From Bacteroidales bacterium (GTDB taxonomy: Bacteria > Bacteroidota > Bacteroidia > Bacteroidales > Bacteroidaceae), in the NCBI GenBank assembly GCA_029218405.1, contig JAQXRG010000138.1, forward strand, positions 1-45,672: 45,672 nucleotides of DNA, read 5' to 3'. Positions 26,617 to 34,998 of the stretch are shown here, in pieces. The notes under the pieces were generated by a model. The model searched no databases. It was not told the origin of the DNA and worked only from the letters and a program-made list of their open reading frames with translations. Both the position numbers and the translations under genes were made by a program. The first letter of the stretch is position 1. Every line of letters starts with the position of its first letter.

Positions 26617-27909
26617 TTACTTGGCAATCACTAAGTAATAGTTCTTCTTGCCGCGCTGTACCAGCAGGTACTTGCCGTTGAGCAGGTCGGCCGAGGTGAC
26701 GGTCTGGTCGAAAGCGGCCAGCTTTTCCTTGTTCAGCGACACGCCGCCTCCCTGTACTAGCTTGCGCATCTCCCCTTTCGAGGCGAATACGGCGGCCTTT
26801 TCGGCGAAGAGGTCCACCGCCTTGATGCCCGCCTCGATGTCAGACTTGGCGACCTCGAACTGCGGTACGCCTTCGAATACGGAGAGCAGGGTGTCCTCGT
26901 CCAGCTTCTTCAACGCTTCGGAAGTGGCGTTGCCGAACAGGATGCCGGAGGCCTCTACCGCTGCGTTGTAGTCCTCTTCGGAGTGCACCAGGATGGTCAC
27001 TTCCTTGGCCAGACGCTTCTGCAGGGCGCGCAGGTGGGGGGCCTGTTCGTGTTCGGCCACCAGGTCATCGATTTCGTCCTTGCTCAGCGACGTGAAGATC
27101 TTGATGTAGCGTTTGGCGTCCTCGTCGCTGACATTCAGCCAGAACTGATAGAACTTATAGGGGGAGGTGTAGCGGGCATCCAGCCAGATGTTGCCGGATT
27201 CGGTCTTGCCGAACTTGCCGCCGTCGGCCTTCGTAATCAACGGGCAGGTCAGTGCGAACACCTCACCGCCGTTGGTGCGGCGGATCAGCTCGGCACCGGT
27301 GGTGATGTTGCCCCATTGGTCGGAGCCACCCATCTGCAGCTTGCAGTTCTTGGTCTCGTACAGGTGCAGGAAATCATAGCCCTGCAGGAGCTGGTACGTG
27401 AACTCCGTGAAGGAAAGTCCGTCGCGTGCCTCGCCGTTCAGTCGTTTCTGTACAGAGTCTTTCGCCATCATATAGTTGACTGTGATGTGCTTGCCGATGG
27501 TGCGGGCAAAGTCGAGGAAGGTGAAGTCCTTCATCCAGTCGTAGTTGTTGACCAGTTCCGCGCGGTTGGGGGCATCGCTCTCGAAATCCAGGAACTTGCC
27601 CAATTGCCGCTTGATGCATTCCTGGTTGTGCCGCAGGGTCTCCTCGTCCAGCAGGTTGCGTTCCGCCGACTTTCCGGAGGGGTCGCCAATCATGCCGGTG
27701 GCTCCGCCTACCAGTGCCAGAGGCTTATGGCCGCATCGCTGGAAGTGACGCAACATCATGATGCCACACAGGTGGCCAATGTGCAGTGAGTCGGCCGTGG
27801 GGTCAATGCCTACGTAGGCCGTTACCATTTCTTTTTCCAACAATTCTTCAGTGCCCGGCATCATGGTATGCACCATTCCGCGCCATGTTAATTCTTCTAC
27901 AAAATTCAT
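26617..27909 (-). CDS. tyrS: Tyrosyl-tRNA synthetase
   Basis: 430 residues. Class I signature HIGH (H43-H46 in SLHIGHLCG), the tyrosine-binding and ATP-site segments ([22 protein letters not shown]), GGSDQWGN, and KFGKT (232-236), which stands for KMSKS as in other bacterial TyrRS. An S4-like RNA-binding domain closes the protein (about 360-430, [14 protein letters not shown]). It attaches tyrosine to tRNA-Tyr in the cytoplasm. Monocistronic, between its own promoter and a strong terminator. Confidence 0.96.
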   Translation of the reverse strand: MNFVEELTWRGMVHTMMPGTEELLEKEMVTAYVGIDPTADSLHIGHLCGIMMLRHFQRCGHKPLALVGGATGMIGDPSGKSAERNLLDEETLRHNQECIKRQLGKFLDFESDAPNRAELVNNYDWMKDFTFLDFARTIGKHITVNYMMAKDSVQKRLNGEARDGLSFTEFTYQLLQGYDFLHLYETKNCKLQMGGSDQWGNITTGAELIRRTNGGEVFALTCPLITKADGGKFGKTESGNIWLDARYTSPYKFYQFWLNVSDEDAKRYIKIFTSLSKDEIDDLVAEHEQAPHLRALQKRLAKEVTILVHSEEDYNAAVEASGILFGNATSEALKKLDEDTLLSVFEGVPQFEVAKSDIEAGIKAVDLFAEKAAVFASKGEMRKLVQGGGVSLNKEKLAAFDQTVTSADLLNGKYLLVQRGKKNYYLVIAK

Positions 27910-27949
27910 CGAATGAAATGTTTCGTTTTACATACTATTGTTTGGGATG

Positions 27950-27957
27950 CAAAAGTA
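27950..27957 (-). promoter_or_regulatory. -7 element of tyrS
   Basis: TACTTTTG on the minus strand, about 40 bp before the tyrS ATG, with a TTG near the -33 position. Confidence 0.6.
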
Positions 27958-27983
27958 CGACACTTTATCAAATTAAGCAATTA

Positions 27984-28643
27984 TTATCGGTTAAAAAAGA
28001 GGAAGTCAGCGGTTTGGGCGATGCGGGCCGTGAAGGCTTCCACCGGCATTCCCCGGAGGAGGGCTGCCCGTTCGTAAAGGGTGTGGATGTCGGCCGGGCT
28101 GTCATCGGTCTCTATCAGCAGCCGGTCGAGCGGGACTGCCTGTAGCGCGTCGGTGGCGTAATGGAGTCCGAACGAGAGGTAGCAGCCTTGCCGCAGCCAT
28201 TCGGCGGCCAGTTCCTTTTTTCCTCGGAACCCGTGCAGGATCCAGGGACACTGGGGGCGCAGGCGCTTCCGGAGGGCGGTGATTTCGGCGGTGGCCTTGA
28301 CAGCATGGATGACCAAGGGCTTGTGATGGCGTTCCGCCAGTCGGACGACGGCCGTGAAGGCTTCTTCCTGCAAGGAGAGGGGAGTGGCGCAACGTTTGTC
28401 CAGTCCGGTCTCTCCGACGGCCAGGACCCGAGGGTCGGCCAGCTGACGCTCCAGCCATTCGAGTTGGGAGGACAGGGTCCCGGCGGACAGGTGCCAGGGA
28501 TGTAGCCCTGCCGAACGCCAGACAACACCGGAGGGGAGAGGGTCCGTGTCCGGAAAACAGCTCAAGAGAGCGGTCTCGGGACGGTCGGGGAGACGGTGGG
28601 TATGAATGTCGAGCAGCATCGGGAAGTCAGGGAACGGGGTCAT
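27984..28643 (-). CDS. TatD-family metal-dependent hydrolase
   Basis: 219 residues, slightly shorter than classical TatD (about 260). The N-terminal metal motif [14 protein letters not shown] (the ExGLD motif), a central VIHA and FGLHYATD, and [11 protein letters not shown] (metal-binding Asp) fit the TatD TIM-barrel nuclease family. The exact substrate is uncertain. Last gene of the metK-to-tatD minus-strand run; its 5' end overlaps yidD by 17 bp. A start at the later ATG (MLLDIHTHR) is also possible. Confidence 0.85.
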   Translation of the reverse strand: MTPFPDFPMLLDIHTHRLPDRPETALLSCFPDTDPLPSGVVWRSAGLHPWHLSAGTLSSQLEWLERQLADPRVLAVGETGLDKRCATPLSLQEEAFTAVVRLAERHHKPLVIHAVKATAEITALRKRLRPQCPWILHGFRGKKELAAEWLRQGCYLSFGLHYATDALQAVPLDRLLIETDDSPADIHTLYERAALLRGMPVEAFTARIAQTADFLFFNR

Positions 28644-28851
28644 AGCCCGACCCGCCCCAAGGATGGCAGCGCAGCAGGCGGCGCAAGGTGAGGTACAGTC
28701 CTTTGAGGGGACCGTGCTTCTGCAGGGCCTCTATGGCGTATTGTGAGCAGGTGGGGGTGAACCGGCAGGAGGGGGGAGTGAAAGGGGAGATGCACGAGCG
28801 GTAGAAATACACAGGCAACAGCAGCAGCTGCGTGAGCAAGGTCCGTATCAT
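28627..28851 (-). CDS. yidD: Membrane protein insertion efficiency factor
   Basis: 74 residues with the diagnostic YidD pattern: an N-terminal amphipathic stretch, [24 protein letters not shown], and a C-terminal [13 protein letters not shown]. YidD assists YidC in inserting membrane proteins and in most bacteria sits beside rnpA, as here. It overlaps rnpA by 4 bp at its start and tatD by 17 bp at its end. Confidence 0.95.
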   Translation of the reverse strand: MIRTLLTQLLLLPVYFYRSCISPFTPPSCRFTPTCSQYAIEALQKHGPLKGLYLTLRRLLRCHPWGGSGYDPVP

Positions 28852-29231
28852 ATCCGTTCGGCAGTGAGTTGCAGGAGCTTGCAGACTTTCTCCTCGACAC
28901 GGGTGGAGGGATGCAGCTCGTTGTCCAACCAGATGAAGGCGATGATCAGTTTCTGTCCGGTGGCCTGCAGTTTGTCGGTGAGCAGCGATTTGTGCAACCG
29001 GTAGGCTTCCCGTATCTGCCGCTTCACTCGGTTGCGCTTCACGGCCCGCTTGAACCGTTTCTTGGGAACGCTGATAAGCAGGGAGACGGTGGGAAGTCCG
29101 TCCCCCTCTACAGGCATATACACGATGCGCAACGGAAACGCTGGAAGCGACTTGCTGCCTCCTGCGAACAGTTTATCAATGTAGATACGGCTGCTCAAGC
29201 GTTCCGTTTTCTGCAAGGTGTAGTTTCCCAT
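28848..29231 (-). CDS. rnpA: Ribonuclease P protein component
   Basis: 127 residues from the ATG at 29231 ([12 protein letters not shown]), preferred because it begins one base after the hemD stop and fits family length; an upstream ATG at 29255 inside hemD would add eight residues. The RNR signature [18 protein letters not shown] contacts the RNase P RNA during removal of tRNA 5' leaders. The N-terminal 'L...ERL' and basic central helix are typical. It overlaps yidD by 4 bp. Confidence 0.94.
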   Translation of the reverse strand: MGNYTLQKTERLSSRIYIDKLFAGGSKSLPAFPLRIVYMPVEGDGLPTVSLLISVPKKRFKRAVKRNRVKRQIREAYRLHKSLLTDKLQATGQKLIIAFIWLDNELHPSTRVEEKVCKLLQLTAERI

Positions 29232-29232
29232 T

Positions 29233-29982
29233 CTATTGATTGTTATGTTCGGCAATGAATTTGTCCAATGCGGCAGGCATGGAGGGCGCTTCTACCGTCG
29301 GGGCTTCCAGGTCCAGACGCAGACCGGCATCCTTGACGGCTTTGGCGGTGGTGGGGCCGAAGCTGCCGATGGCGATATCCTTTTGTTCGAAATCGGGGAA
29401 ATTCTTCTTCAGCGCCTGAATGCCCGCAGGACTGAAGAAAATCAGCATGTCGTAGTCGAAGGCCTCGTTCGGACCGAAATCATTGCTGACGGTACGGTAC
29501 ATCACCGCTTCCGTGTGGTGAATCTTGTGACGATCCAGCAGTTCCTTGATTTCATCGGTATGAACGTCGGACAGGGGTACGAAATACTTCTCCGAGGAGT
29601 GCTTCACAATCAGCGGCAGCAGGTCGGCAAACTTGCCCGTATCGCCGAAGTGGACTTTACGTTTGCGGTACTGGACATATTTCTGGATGTACAACGAAAT
29701 AGTTTCCGACGTACAGAAATACTTCATGGTCTCTGGAATGGTCACTCGCAACTCCGTGCACAGGTTAAAGAAATGATCAATAGCATGGCGGGAGGTGAAT
29801 ACAATCGCTGTATGATCTAAAATAGACACCTTCTGCTGTCTGAACTCTTTCGGAGTCACACTTTCCACTTTGATGAACGGGCGAAAGTCTATTTTCACGC
29901 CGTATTTCTCAGCTATATCGAAATATGGAGATTTCTCTGACGTGGGCTTTGGCTGAGAAACCAGAATTTTCTTTATCTTCAA
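29233..29982 (-). CDS. hemD: Uroporphyrinogen-III synthase
   Basis: 249 residues. Two alternating Rossmann-like halves with the characteristic IVFTSRHAIDHFF and MLIFFSPAGIQALKKNF segments and the late GSFGPTTAKAVKDAGLR motif, all standard for HemD. The enzyme closes and rearranges hydroxymethylbilane to uroporphyrinogen III in tetrapyrrole synthesis. Sequence conservation in HemD is low, but the Bacteroidales context (between DUF4271 and rnpA) supports the call. The other haem genes are not nearby. Confidence 0.9.
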   Translation of the reverse strand: MKIKKILVSQPKPTSEKSPYFDIAEKYGVKIDFRPFIKVESVTPKEFRQQKVSILDHTAIVFTSRHAIDHFFNLCTELRVTIPETMKYFCTSETISLYIQKYVQYRKRKVHFGDTGKFADLLPLIVKHSSEKYFVPLSDVHTDEIKELLDRHKIHHTEAVMYRTVSNDFGPNEAFDYDMLIFFSPAGIQALKKNFPDFEQKDIAIGSFGPTTAKAVKDAGLRLDLEAPTVEAPSMPAALDKFIAEHNNQ

Positions 29983-29986
29983 TGTC

Positions 29987-30880
29987 TTAAAATTTTAATA
30001 TCAGCAAACTATTAATTTCCCCTATTCCTACCCATAGCAGGAAGGCTGGGATGATTTCGAGGGCACAAAAGTATAAAATTAAATGGAGAATGCCATAAAA
30101 ATGGCTGAAAAAGTTTCTGACGCACTTGTAAAATAACAATATTTTGGCAAAACACCAGATTCCGACGCAAAAACTCTCGATTTGGACGGAGGGCAAGTCC
30201 AGGTAAACGGCCAGTAAAATGACGGGGAAAAGCAGCAGACACAGTCCGCTCCAAAGGTCGAAATACGTCTGGGACCACTTGTTTTGTTGTTCCTTTTCAA
30301 AGAAAATCCAGTTGACGAAGGAGTAGAGGCCTCCCTTCAGCAAGACATAGGCCAGCATGATGGTACAGTAGATGCCCAGGAGCAACGCGTGCGGCAACTG
30401 GCGTACGAGCATGGCCTGGTGCTCGATGGAGTAGTCGAAAAGGCACAGGCCGGACAGGATGCAGGAGATGAACGTCAGTGCCACCGTGTAACGGGTGTCG
30501 GAGCCCGTCGGGGTGTCGAAAAGACTGGGGCGCCGCTTGTGGACGAACAGGCGGCGCATGCGCTGGAAGATGTATTTCTTCCCGTTGCGCAAGGCGTAGG
30601 CCAGCAGGAGGAAGCTGACACAGATGACAGCGGTGATGGGCCAGTCGGCGCTCATGCGGTAGGGCAGTGGGATGCCTTCCATGCCTTTCGCCGGCCGGCT
30701 GCCGTACATCAACAGTTGGCGCACGTGCTCTTCCGCCGCTTCATGGAGCCGAACCAGTTCGCCGAACCCGAGGGAACAGGTCGCGGACGGGAGCGGCACG
30801 ACGACACCTGGGGCGGCGTCTCCTGCCGTTGAGGGGACGTCGCCCGGTGTGTTCGTGTGCTGGATGCCTTGCTGGTTCAT
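29987..30880 (-). CDS. DUF4271-family membrane protein
   Basis: 297 residues: a soluble, polar N-terminus of about 80 residues, then seven or so hydrophobic helices (WPITAVICVSFLLLAYAL, YTVALTFISCILSGLCLF, LLLGIYCTIMLAYVLL, LCLLLFPVILLAVYL and others) with conserved-looking FDLWSG and FYKCVRNFF. Matches the Bacteroidota-specific DUF4271 family, whose function is unknown but which is regularly next to hemD. Its ATG overlaps the metK stop by one base (TAATG) and it ends 4 bp before hemD, indicating one operon. Confidence 0.85.
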   Translation of the reverse strand: MNQQGIQHTNTPGDVPSTAGDAAPGVVVPLPSATCSLGFGELVRLHEAAEEHVRQLLMYGSRPAKGMEGIPLPYRMSADWPITAVICVSFLLLAYALRNGKKYIFQRMRRLFVHKRRPSLFDTPTGSDTRYTVALTFISCILSGLCLFDYSIEHQAMLVRQLPHALLLGIYCTIMLAYVLLKGGLYSFVNWIFFEKEQQNKWSQTYFDLWSGLCLLLFPVILLAVYLDLPSVQIESFCVGIWCFAKILLFYKCVRNFFSHFYGILHLILYFCALEIIPAFLLWVGIGEINSLLILKF

Positions 30881-32172
30881 TAAAGTCCGAAAGCCTCCTT
30901 CACTTTATCCACGTAGTCCAGTTTCTCCCACGTGAAGAGTTCCACTTCCACGTCCTTGTCGCCTTCGTACAGCGATTCGAAATGTTTTGTCACCACTTTC
31001 GGTTCGCGGCCCATGTGTCCGTAGGCAGCGGTCTCACTGTAGATGGGATTGCGCAGTTTCAGGCGTTGCTCGATGGCGCGCGGGCGTAGGTCGAAGATTT
31101 CGTCCACTTTCCGGGCGATTTCGCCGTCGGTCAGGTTCACATGGCTGCGGTTGTACGTGTTGACGTAGATATTGATGGGACGGGCCACACCGATGGCGTA
31201 GGACACCTGCACCAGCACCTCGTCGGCCACGCCGGCGGCCACCAGGTTCTTGGCGATGTGGCGGGCGGCGTAGGCGGCGCTACGGTCCACCTTGCTGGGG
31301 TCTTTGCCCGAGAAGGCACCGCCTCCATGTGCGCCGGCTCCTCCATAGGTATCGACGATGATCTTGCGTCCGGTCAGTCCCGTATCTCCGTGGGGGCCGC
31401 CGATGACGAACTTGCCGGTGGGGTTGACGAAGTACTTGATTTCCTCGTTGAAGAGGCGCAGCACTTCCGGATTGTGGATGCTGGCAATCACCCGCGGCAT
31501 CAGGATTTCGATGACATCCTGGCGGATTTGGGCCAGCATTTGTTCATCCGCCTTGTCCTGGGCCTCCTTGGAGGCATCGGCCGGCTGGATGAACTCATCG
31601 TGCTGGGTGGAGACAACGATTGTGTCGATGCGCACCGGACGGCGGTTGTCATCGTACTCGATGGTCACCTGGCTCTTCGAGTCGGGACGGAGGTAGGTCA
31701 TCACCTTTCCTTCGCGGCGGATGTCGGCCAGCACCATCAGGAGTTTGTGGGCCAGGTCCAAGGAGAGGGGCATATAGTTTTCGGTCTCGTTGGTGGCGTA
31801 GCCGAACATCATGCCTTGGTCGCCGGCTCCCTGGTCCATCGGCTCCTCGCGTTCCACGCCTCGGTTGATGTCGGCGCTTTGTTCGTGGATGGAGGAGAAC
31901 ACACCGCAGGAGTTGCCTTCGAACATGTATTCGCTCTTGGTATAGCCGATACGGTTGATGACCTCGCGGGCTACTCGCTGCAGGTCAATGTAGGCCTTGG
32001 TCTTCACCTCACCTGCCAATACCACTTGTCCGGTGGTCACTAACGTTTCGCAGGCCACTTTCGAATTGGGGTCGTAAGCCAGCAGTTTGTCAAGCACGGC
32101 GTCGGAAATCTGGTCCGCCACTTTGTCGGGGTGTCCTTCAGACACTGATTCGGATGTAAATAAGTATCCCAT
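30880..32172 (-). CDS. metK: S-adenosylmethionine synthetase
   Basis: 430 residues. ATP- and methionine-binding motifs [18 protein letters not shown] near the N-terminus, [10 protein letters not shown], and [18 protein letters not shown] in the last third, all diagnostic of MetK. Makes S-adenosylmethionine from methionine and ATP. The protein is longer than E. coli MetK (384) by an insertion after the GMMFGYA region, as is usual in Bacteroidota. It heads the operon metK-DUF4271-hemD-rnpA-yidD-tatD and is preceded by a SAM-II-type riboswitch, so the product controls its own gene. Confidence 0.96.
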   Translation of the reverse strand: MGYLFTSESVSEGHPDKVADQISDAVLDKLLAYDPNSKVACETLVTTGQVVLAGEVKTKAYIDLQRVAREVINRIGYTKSEYMFEGNSCGVFSSIHEQSADINRGVEREEPMDQGAGDQGMMFGYATNETENYMPLSLDLAHKLLMVLADIRREGKVMTYLRPDSKSQVTIEYDDNRRPVRIDTIVVSTQHDEFIQPADASKEAQDKADEQMLAQIRQDVIEILMPRVIASIHNPEVLRLFNEEIKYFVNPTGKFVIGGPHGDTGLTGRKIIVDTYGGAGAHGGGAFSGKDPSKVDRSAAYAARHIAKNLVAAGVADEVLVQVSYAIGVARPINIYVNTYNRSHVNLTDGEIARKVDEIFDLRPRAIEQRLKLRNPIYSETAAYGHMGREPKVVTKHFESLYEGDKDVEVELFTWEKLDYVDKVKEAFGL

Positions 32173-32261
32173 GTTACTTCCTTTTTAATGGTTCGTAATG
32201 ATTGTATTTATCCGTGTACGGACAAGAGTAGAGATGTTTTCCCTCCGGTAGCGGAAGGACG

Positions 32262-32318
32262 GATTGTGTTTTAGCATTTTTTTCCGTGGTTGCAAGCTAC
32301 TCAAATCTTTCCACTTTC
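32262..32318 (-). ncRNA. SAM-II-type riboswitch in the metK leader
   Basis: On the minus strand the leader reads GTGG, then GATTTGAGTAGCTTGCAA, then CCACGG and AAAAAAATGCTAAAAC. This follows the SAM-II pattern (GAUUU..., UUGCAA, P1 closing strand, A-rich linker, UGCUAAA) and GTGG/CCAC can form P1. The P1 5' strand starts within about 10 nt of the predicted transcription start. It is placed directly upstream of metK, the expected target. The 3' end lies about 90 nt before the ATG, with two small hairpins in between. Confidence 0.8.
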
Positions 32319-32328
32319 ATTTCGGGCG

Positions 32329-32336
32329 CAAAGGTA
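32329..32336 (-). promoter_or_regulatory. -7 element of the metK operon
   Basis: TACCTTTG on the minus strand; transcription would start about 32322, just before the riboswitch. Of the 481 bp between metK and hsp20, the metK half holds this promoter and leader, the other half the hsp20 leader. Confidence 0.7.
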
Positions 32337-32547
32337 CGGATAATTCTTGGGATACGCTAACGATAAGCAGTATTTAACGTATGCAGGTCGCGACGGGACG
32401 TTCCGTCATGCGTCCGCCTTTTTGGCAGTACGGTGCCGGCGGCGGATGGTGAACAAGGTTTATCGAGGTTTAAATCTGTCGTTCCGTTGGCCAACAAAGT
32501 TTCCAGAAGTTTAAAAAGCCCGTTGCCGGGACTGCCATTTTGTGGCT

Positions 32548-32564
32548 TTGGAACGTGGTTTGTC
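32548..32564 (+). promoter_or_regulatory. Candidate sigma-54-like promoter of hsp20
   Basis: TTGGAACGTGGTTTGTC resembles the -24/-12 consensus TTGGCACG-N4-TTGC, but the -12 GC is GT. No TAnnTTTG is present upstream of this gene. The leader would be about 80 nt. Confidence 0.35.
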
Positions 32565-32653
32565 CTTTATCGGGCGAATCCGGAAGCCGGAAGGCGGAAG
32601 GGTTCAGGAGAGTAAAACAACATACAAGAACTAAAAGATAGGAGATTACAACT

Positions 32654-33091
32654 ATGATGCCCATTAGAAAGTACAACAATCAGAACTGGTTACCGACATT
32701 CTTTAATGATTTCTTCGATAACGACTGGATGGAGAAGGCTAATGCCACCGCACCTGCCATCAATGTGATGGAAGGCGAAAAGGAATACAAGGTAGAAGTG
32801 GCCGCTCCGGGTATGACAAAGGAGGACTTCAACATTCATCTGGGAGATGACAACGAACTGGTCATCACGATGGAGAAGAAGAACGAATCCAAGGAGACGG
32901 AGAAGGACAACAAGAAGTACTTGCGCCGTGAGTTCTCTTACTCGAAGTTCCAACAGGCGTTCGTCCTGCCGGAAGACGTGGAGAAGGAGAAGATCAATGC
33001 TACTGTCAACGACGGTGTGCTGACCATCGAACTGCCGAAGCGTACGCCGGAGGAAAAGGCCAAGGTGAACCGGGTGATTGAGATTCATTAA
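32654..33091 (+). CDS. Hsp20/alpha-crystallin small heat-shock protein
   Basis: 145 residues. A short Asn/Phe-rich N-terminus (FFNDFFDNDW) precedes an alpha-crystallin domain (about residues 35-130) with KVEVAAPGMTKEDFNIHL, the ELVITMEKK strand, LRREFSYSKFQQAFVLPEDV and the signature NDGVLTIELPK. The C-terminal VNRVIEIH carries the I-x-I-type motif that joins subunits into oligomers. An ATP-independent holdase protecting cytoplasmic proteins under stress. An alternative start one codon later is possible. Confidence 0.95.
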   Translation: MMPIRKYNNQNWLPTFFNDFFDNDWMEKANATAPAINVMEGEKEYKVEVAAPGMTKEDFNIHLGDDNELVITMEKKNESKETEKDNKKYLRREFSYSKFQQAFVLPEDVEKEKINATVNDGVLTIELPKRTPEEKAKVNRVIEIH

Positions 33092-33138
33092 ATCTGAATC
33101 ACATCTTCTCTTGATTCGTGCAATTCACGAAATCCCCA

Positions 33139-33146
33139 TAATTTTG
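33139..33146 (+). promoter_or_regulatory. -7 element upstream of the tyrosine recombinase
   Basis: TAATTTTG fits TAnnTTTG, with TTG at 33111-33113. A dyad TTCGTG-CAATT-CACGAA overlaps the region between the two elements and could be an operator. Confidence 0.55.
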
Positions 33147-33160
33147 TAGGGCAACTTTTT

Positions 33161-33195
33161 GGAGGGGCGTTTGGATATAGTTCAAACGCCCTTCT
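33161..33195 (+). terminator. Hairpin between hsp20 and the recombinase gene (terminator or attenuator)
   Basis: GGGCGTTTG / CAAACGCCC stem of 9 bp, extended by weaker pairs, followed by TTCTTCATT. It lies downstream of hsp20, as a terminator would, but also downstream of the -7 element at 33139, so it would be inside the recombinase leader. Confidence 0.7.
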
Positions 33196-33224
33196 TCATT
33201 ATTAACTAAAAAACTATATAGATT

Positions 33225-34343
33225 ATGGGAATTATTTTAGCGAAGAAACCGCTCGTGAATGGACGTTTTTCATTGTATCTTGACTGTAACATCAATGGTC
33301 GGCGCAAGAAGGAGTACCTGGGTATTATCCTGGAAGCACCCACTACCAAAACCGCCCGCTTGGGCAACCAGATGAAGCTGCGGTTGGCGGGGCTGGTCCG
33401 CTTGCAGCGTGAGATGGGCCTGCTCAACGCCAAATACCTGGAACAATTGCCGGGACTGCAGGACCTGTCGGCCGCTCCTGTCATGGAATTGCCCTCTCCG
33501 GACTTTTTCAAGATTGCCAAGACCTACCTGTCGCTGTACACCCGCAAGGACAAACGGCTGGTGCAGGCGGTCTTCGACCAGCTCCGGAAGTTTCATGGCG
33601 CCTCCGAGCTCCCGCTGCGGGACATCACGCGCACGTTCTGTACCCGTTTCCTGGACTATCTGTACGACCAACTGAGAGGGACGACTCCCATCAATTATTT
33701 CAAGAAGTTCAAGATGTGCCTGAATTATTGTGTCGAGGAGCATTACATTGACAAGAGTCCGGCCGAACGTGTCCGTCTCTCCCAGTACAATGAGGTGACG
33801 AAGGAAATCCTGTCCACCGATGAAGTCCGCCAATTGGCGTTGACCTCTTGCCGCAACAAGGAGGTGAAACGTGCTTTCCTCTTTTCCTGCTACAGCGGTC
33901 TGCGTTGGTGCGATGTCCAGCAGCTGACCTACCAGCACCTGGATATTCCTTCGCGCCGAATGACGTTGATTCAGAAGAAGGTGGCCGCGCATTCCAGCAA
34001 TCCGGTACTGCATCTTCACATGAATGACAGTGCCTTGCGGCTCATCAGCTTGCAGAGCGGAAAACCCTCGGACCGGGTGTTCCAGTTGCCTTCGCATTCG
34101 TATGGCTTGCGTGTGCTGAACGAATGGGTACGGAAGGCGGGCATCCAGAAGCATATCTCGTTTCATTGCGCCCGCCACACCTTCATCACGCATATCATGG
34201 CCACCGGAGCCAGCATCAAGACGGCTGCCTCGCTGGCGGGACATTCCTCGACCCGGCATACGGAGAAATACATCCATATCATTGACGAGGCGAAGCAAAA
34301 GGCGATGGACAGCCTTCCTCCCTTGCCGGAAAAGCTGGTTTAA
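33225..34343 (+). CDS. Tyrosine site-specific recombinase (orphan integrase)
   Basis: 372 residues. N-terminal arm-binding-like part (about 1-60, ...GRFSLYLDCNINGRRKKEYLG), a SAM-like core-binding domain (about 95-195) and a catalytic domain with the full residue set: R227 (SGLRWCDV), K251 or K252, H314 and R317 (HCARH), H340 (LAGHSS) and the nucleophile Y349 (EKYIHI). It is therefore probably active. Nothing next to it looks like a prophage or conjugative element, and no attachment-site repeat was seen nearby. Orphan enzymes of this group in Bacteroides act as DNA invertases for surface-protein genes. Confidence 0.9.
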   Translation: MGIILAKKPLVNGRFSLYLDCNINGRRKKEYLGIILEAPTTKTARLGNQMKLRLAGLVRLQREMGLLNAKYLEQLPGLQDLSAAPVMELPSPDFFKIAKTYLSLYTRKDKRLVQAVFDQLRKFHGASELPLRDITRTFCTRFLDYLYDQLRGTTPINYFKKFKMCLNYCVEEHYIDKSPAERVRLSQYNEVTKEILSTDEVRQLALTSCRNKEVKRAFLFSCYSGLRWCDVQQLTYQHLDIPSRRMTLIQKKVAAHSSNPVLHLHMNDSALRLISLQSGKPSDRVFQLPSHSYGLRVLNEWVRKAGIQKHISFHCARHTFITHIMATGASIKTAASLAGHSSTRHTEKYIHIIDEAKQKAMDSLPPLPEKLV

Positions 34344-34383
34344 TGTTCCTGTTTACGCTTCTGTCCGACTTTTCTGCCATAAA

Positions 34384-34416
34384 TTTGGCATTATCAAATC
34401 TTTTTGTTTACATTTG
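34384..34416 (+). promoter_or_regulatory. Promoter of the 144-residue protein gene
   Basis: TTTG at 34384-34387 and TACATTTG at 34409-34416, 21 bp apart; leader about 58 nt. Confidence 0.8.
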
Positions 34417-34480
34417 TGCGGAATTTATCCTGCTTGAGAAGTTGGACGAAATATAGAATTAATCATCTAATAAATAAAAT

Positions 34481-34915
34481 ATGAGTGAACTGAAAATTAG
34501 CTTGAGAAGAATTGCGGAAGACGGTTTTACACGCAATGACGAGATTTTGGCGGATGAGTCGAAGGTACTGGTGCCTCAGATCGGGTTTGATCTGTTGTCG
34601 GACATCAAGAAGAACTTGCTGACAGTCGTGACGCAAGTCGTATTTGTCACGCCGGAGAAGGAGGTGGCGGTGGGACTTCGTTTCCGCTATACCTTGGAAG
34701 TGGACAGCCTGACTGACCTCCAGCATGTGACCAATGCCGAGAAAGGTACACACGACTATCGTTTCCCCGATGGTTTCATGGAAGCGGTGATGACGGATGT
34801 CTATGCGACAGGCCGTGTGCTGATGGCGCAGAAGCTGGTGGGTACTCGTCTGGAGGGCGCTTATCTGCCGTTTGGAGGTGCCAACAACCTGATTCAGATG
34901 ATGAAAAGAAAATAA
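34481..34915 (+). CDS. Hypothetical protein, 144 residues (unrecognised)
   Basis: No signal peptide or membrane segment; it looks cytoplasmic and mixed alpha/beta (LLTVVTQVVFVTPEKEVAVGLRFRYTLEV, then a helix FMEAVMTDVYATGRVLMAQKLVGT, then LEGAYLPFGGANNLIQMM). The order of strands, one long helix and a final 'LPFGG' loop is vaguely like SecB-type export chaperones, but I would not name it on that. It has a consensus promoter and a hairpin terminator of its own, so it is a real, independently transcribed gene. Confidence 0.75.
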   Translation: MSELKISLRRIAEDGFTRNDEILADESKVLVPQIGFDLLSDIKKNLLTVVTQVVFVTPEKEVAVGLRFRYTLEVDSLTDLQHVTNAEKGTHDYRFPDGFMEAVMTDVYATGRVLMAQKLVGTRLEGAYLPFGGANNLIQMMKRK

Positions 34916-34922
34916 AGTGGAG

Positions 34923-34957
34923 AGGTGCCGGATACGTTGGTGCGTACCGGCACACCT
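34923..34957 (+). terminator. Terminator of the 144-residue protein gene
   Basis: Stem AGGTGCCGG-ATACG / CGTA-CCGGCACACCT with a TTGGTG loop and small bulges, starting 8 bp after the stop codon; tail TCCTGTTGTT. Confidence 0.75.
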
Positions 34958-34998
34958 TCCTGTTGTTCCACTCATGACCGTCCTACTCCTTTTGTGCC

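Noticed and set aside
34344..34480. attachment site or phage remnants beside the tyrosine recombinase
   Set aside because: No direct repeat, tRNA end or phage/conjugation gene is visible on either side; the DNA holds only the promoter of the next gene.
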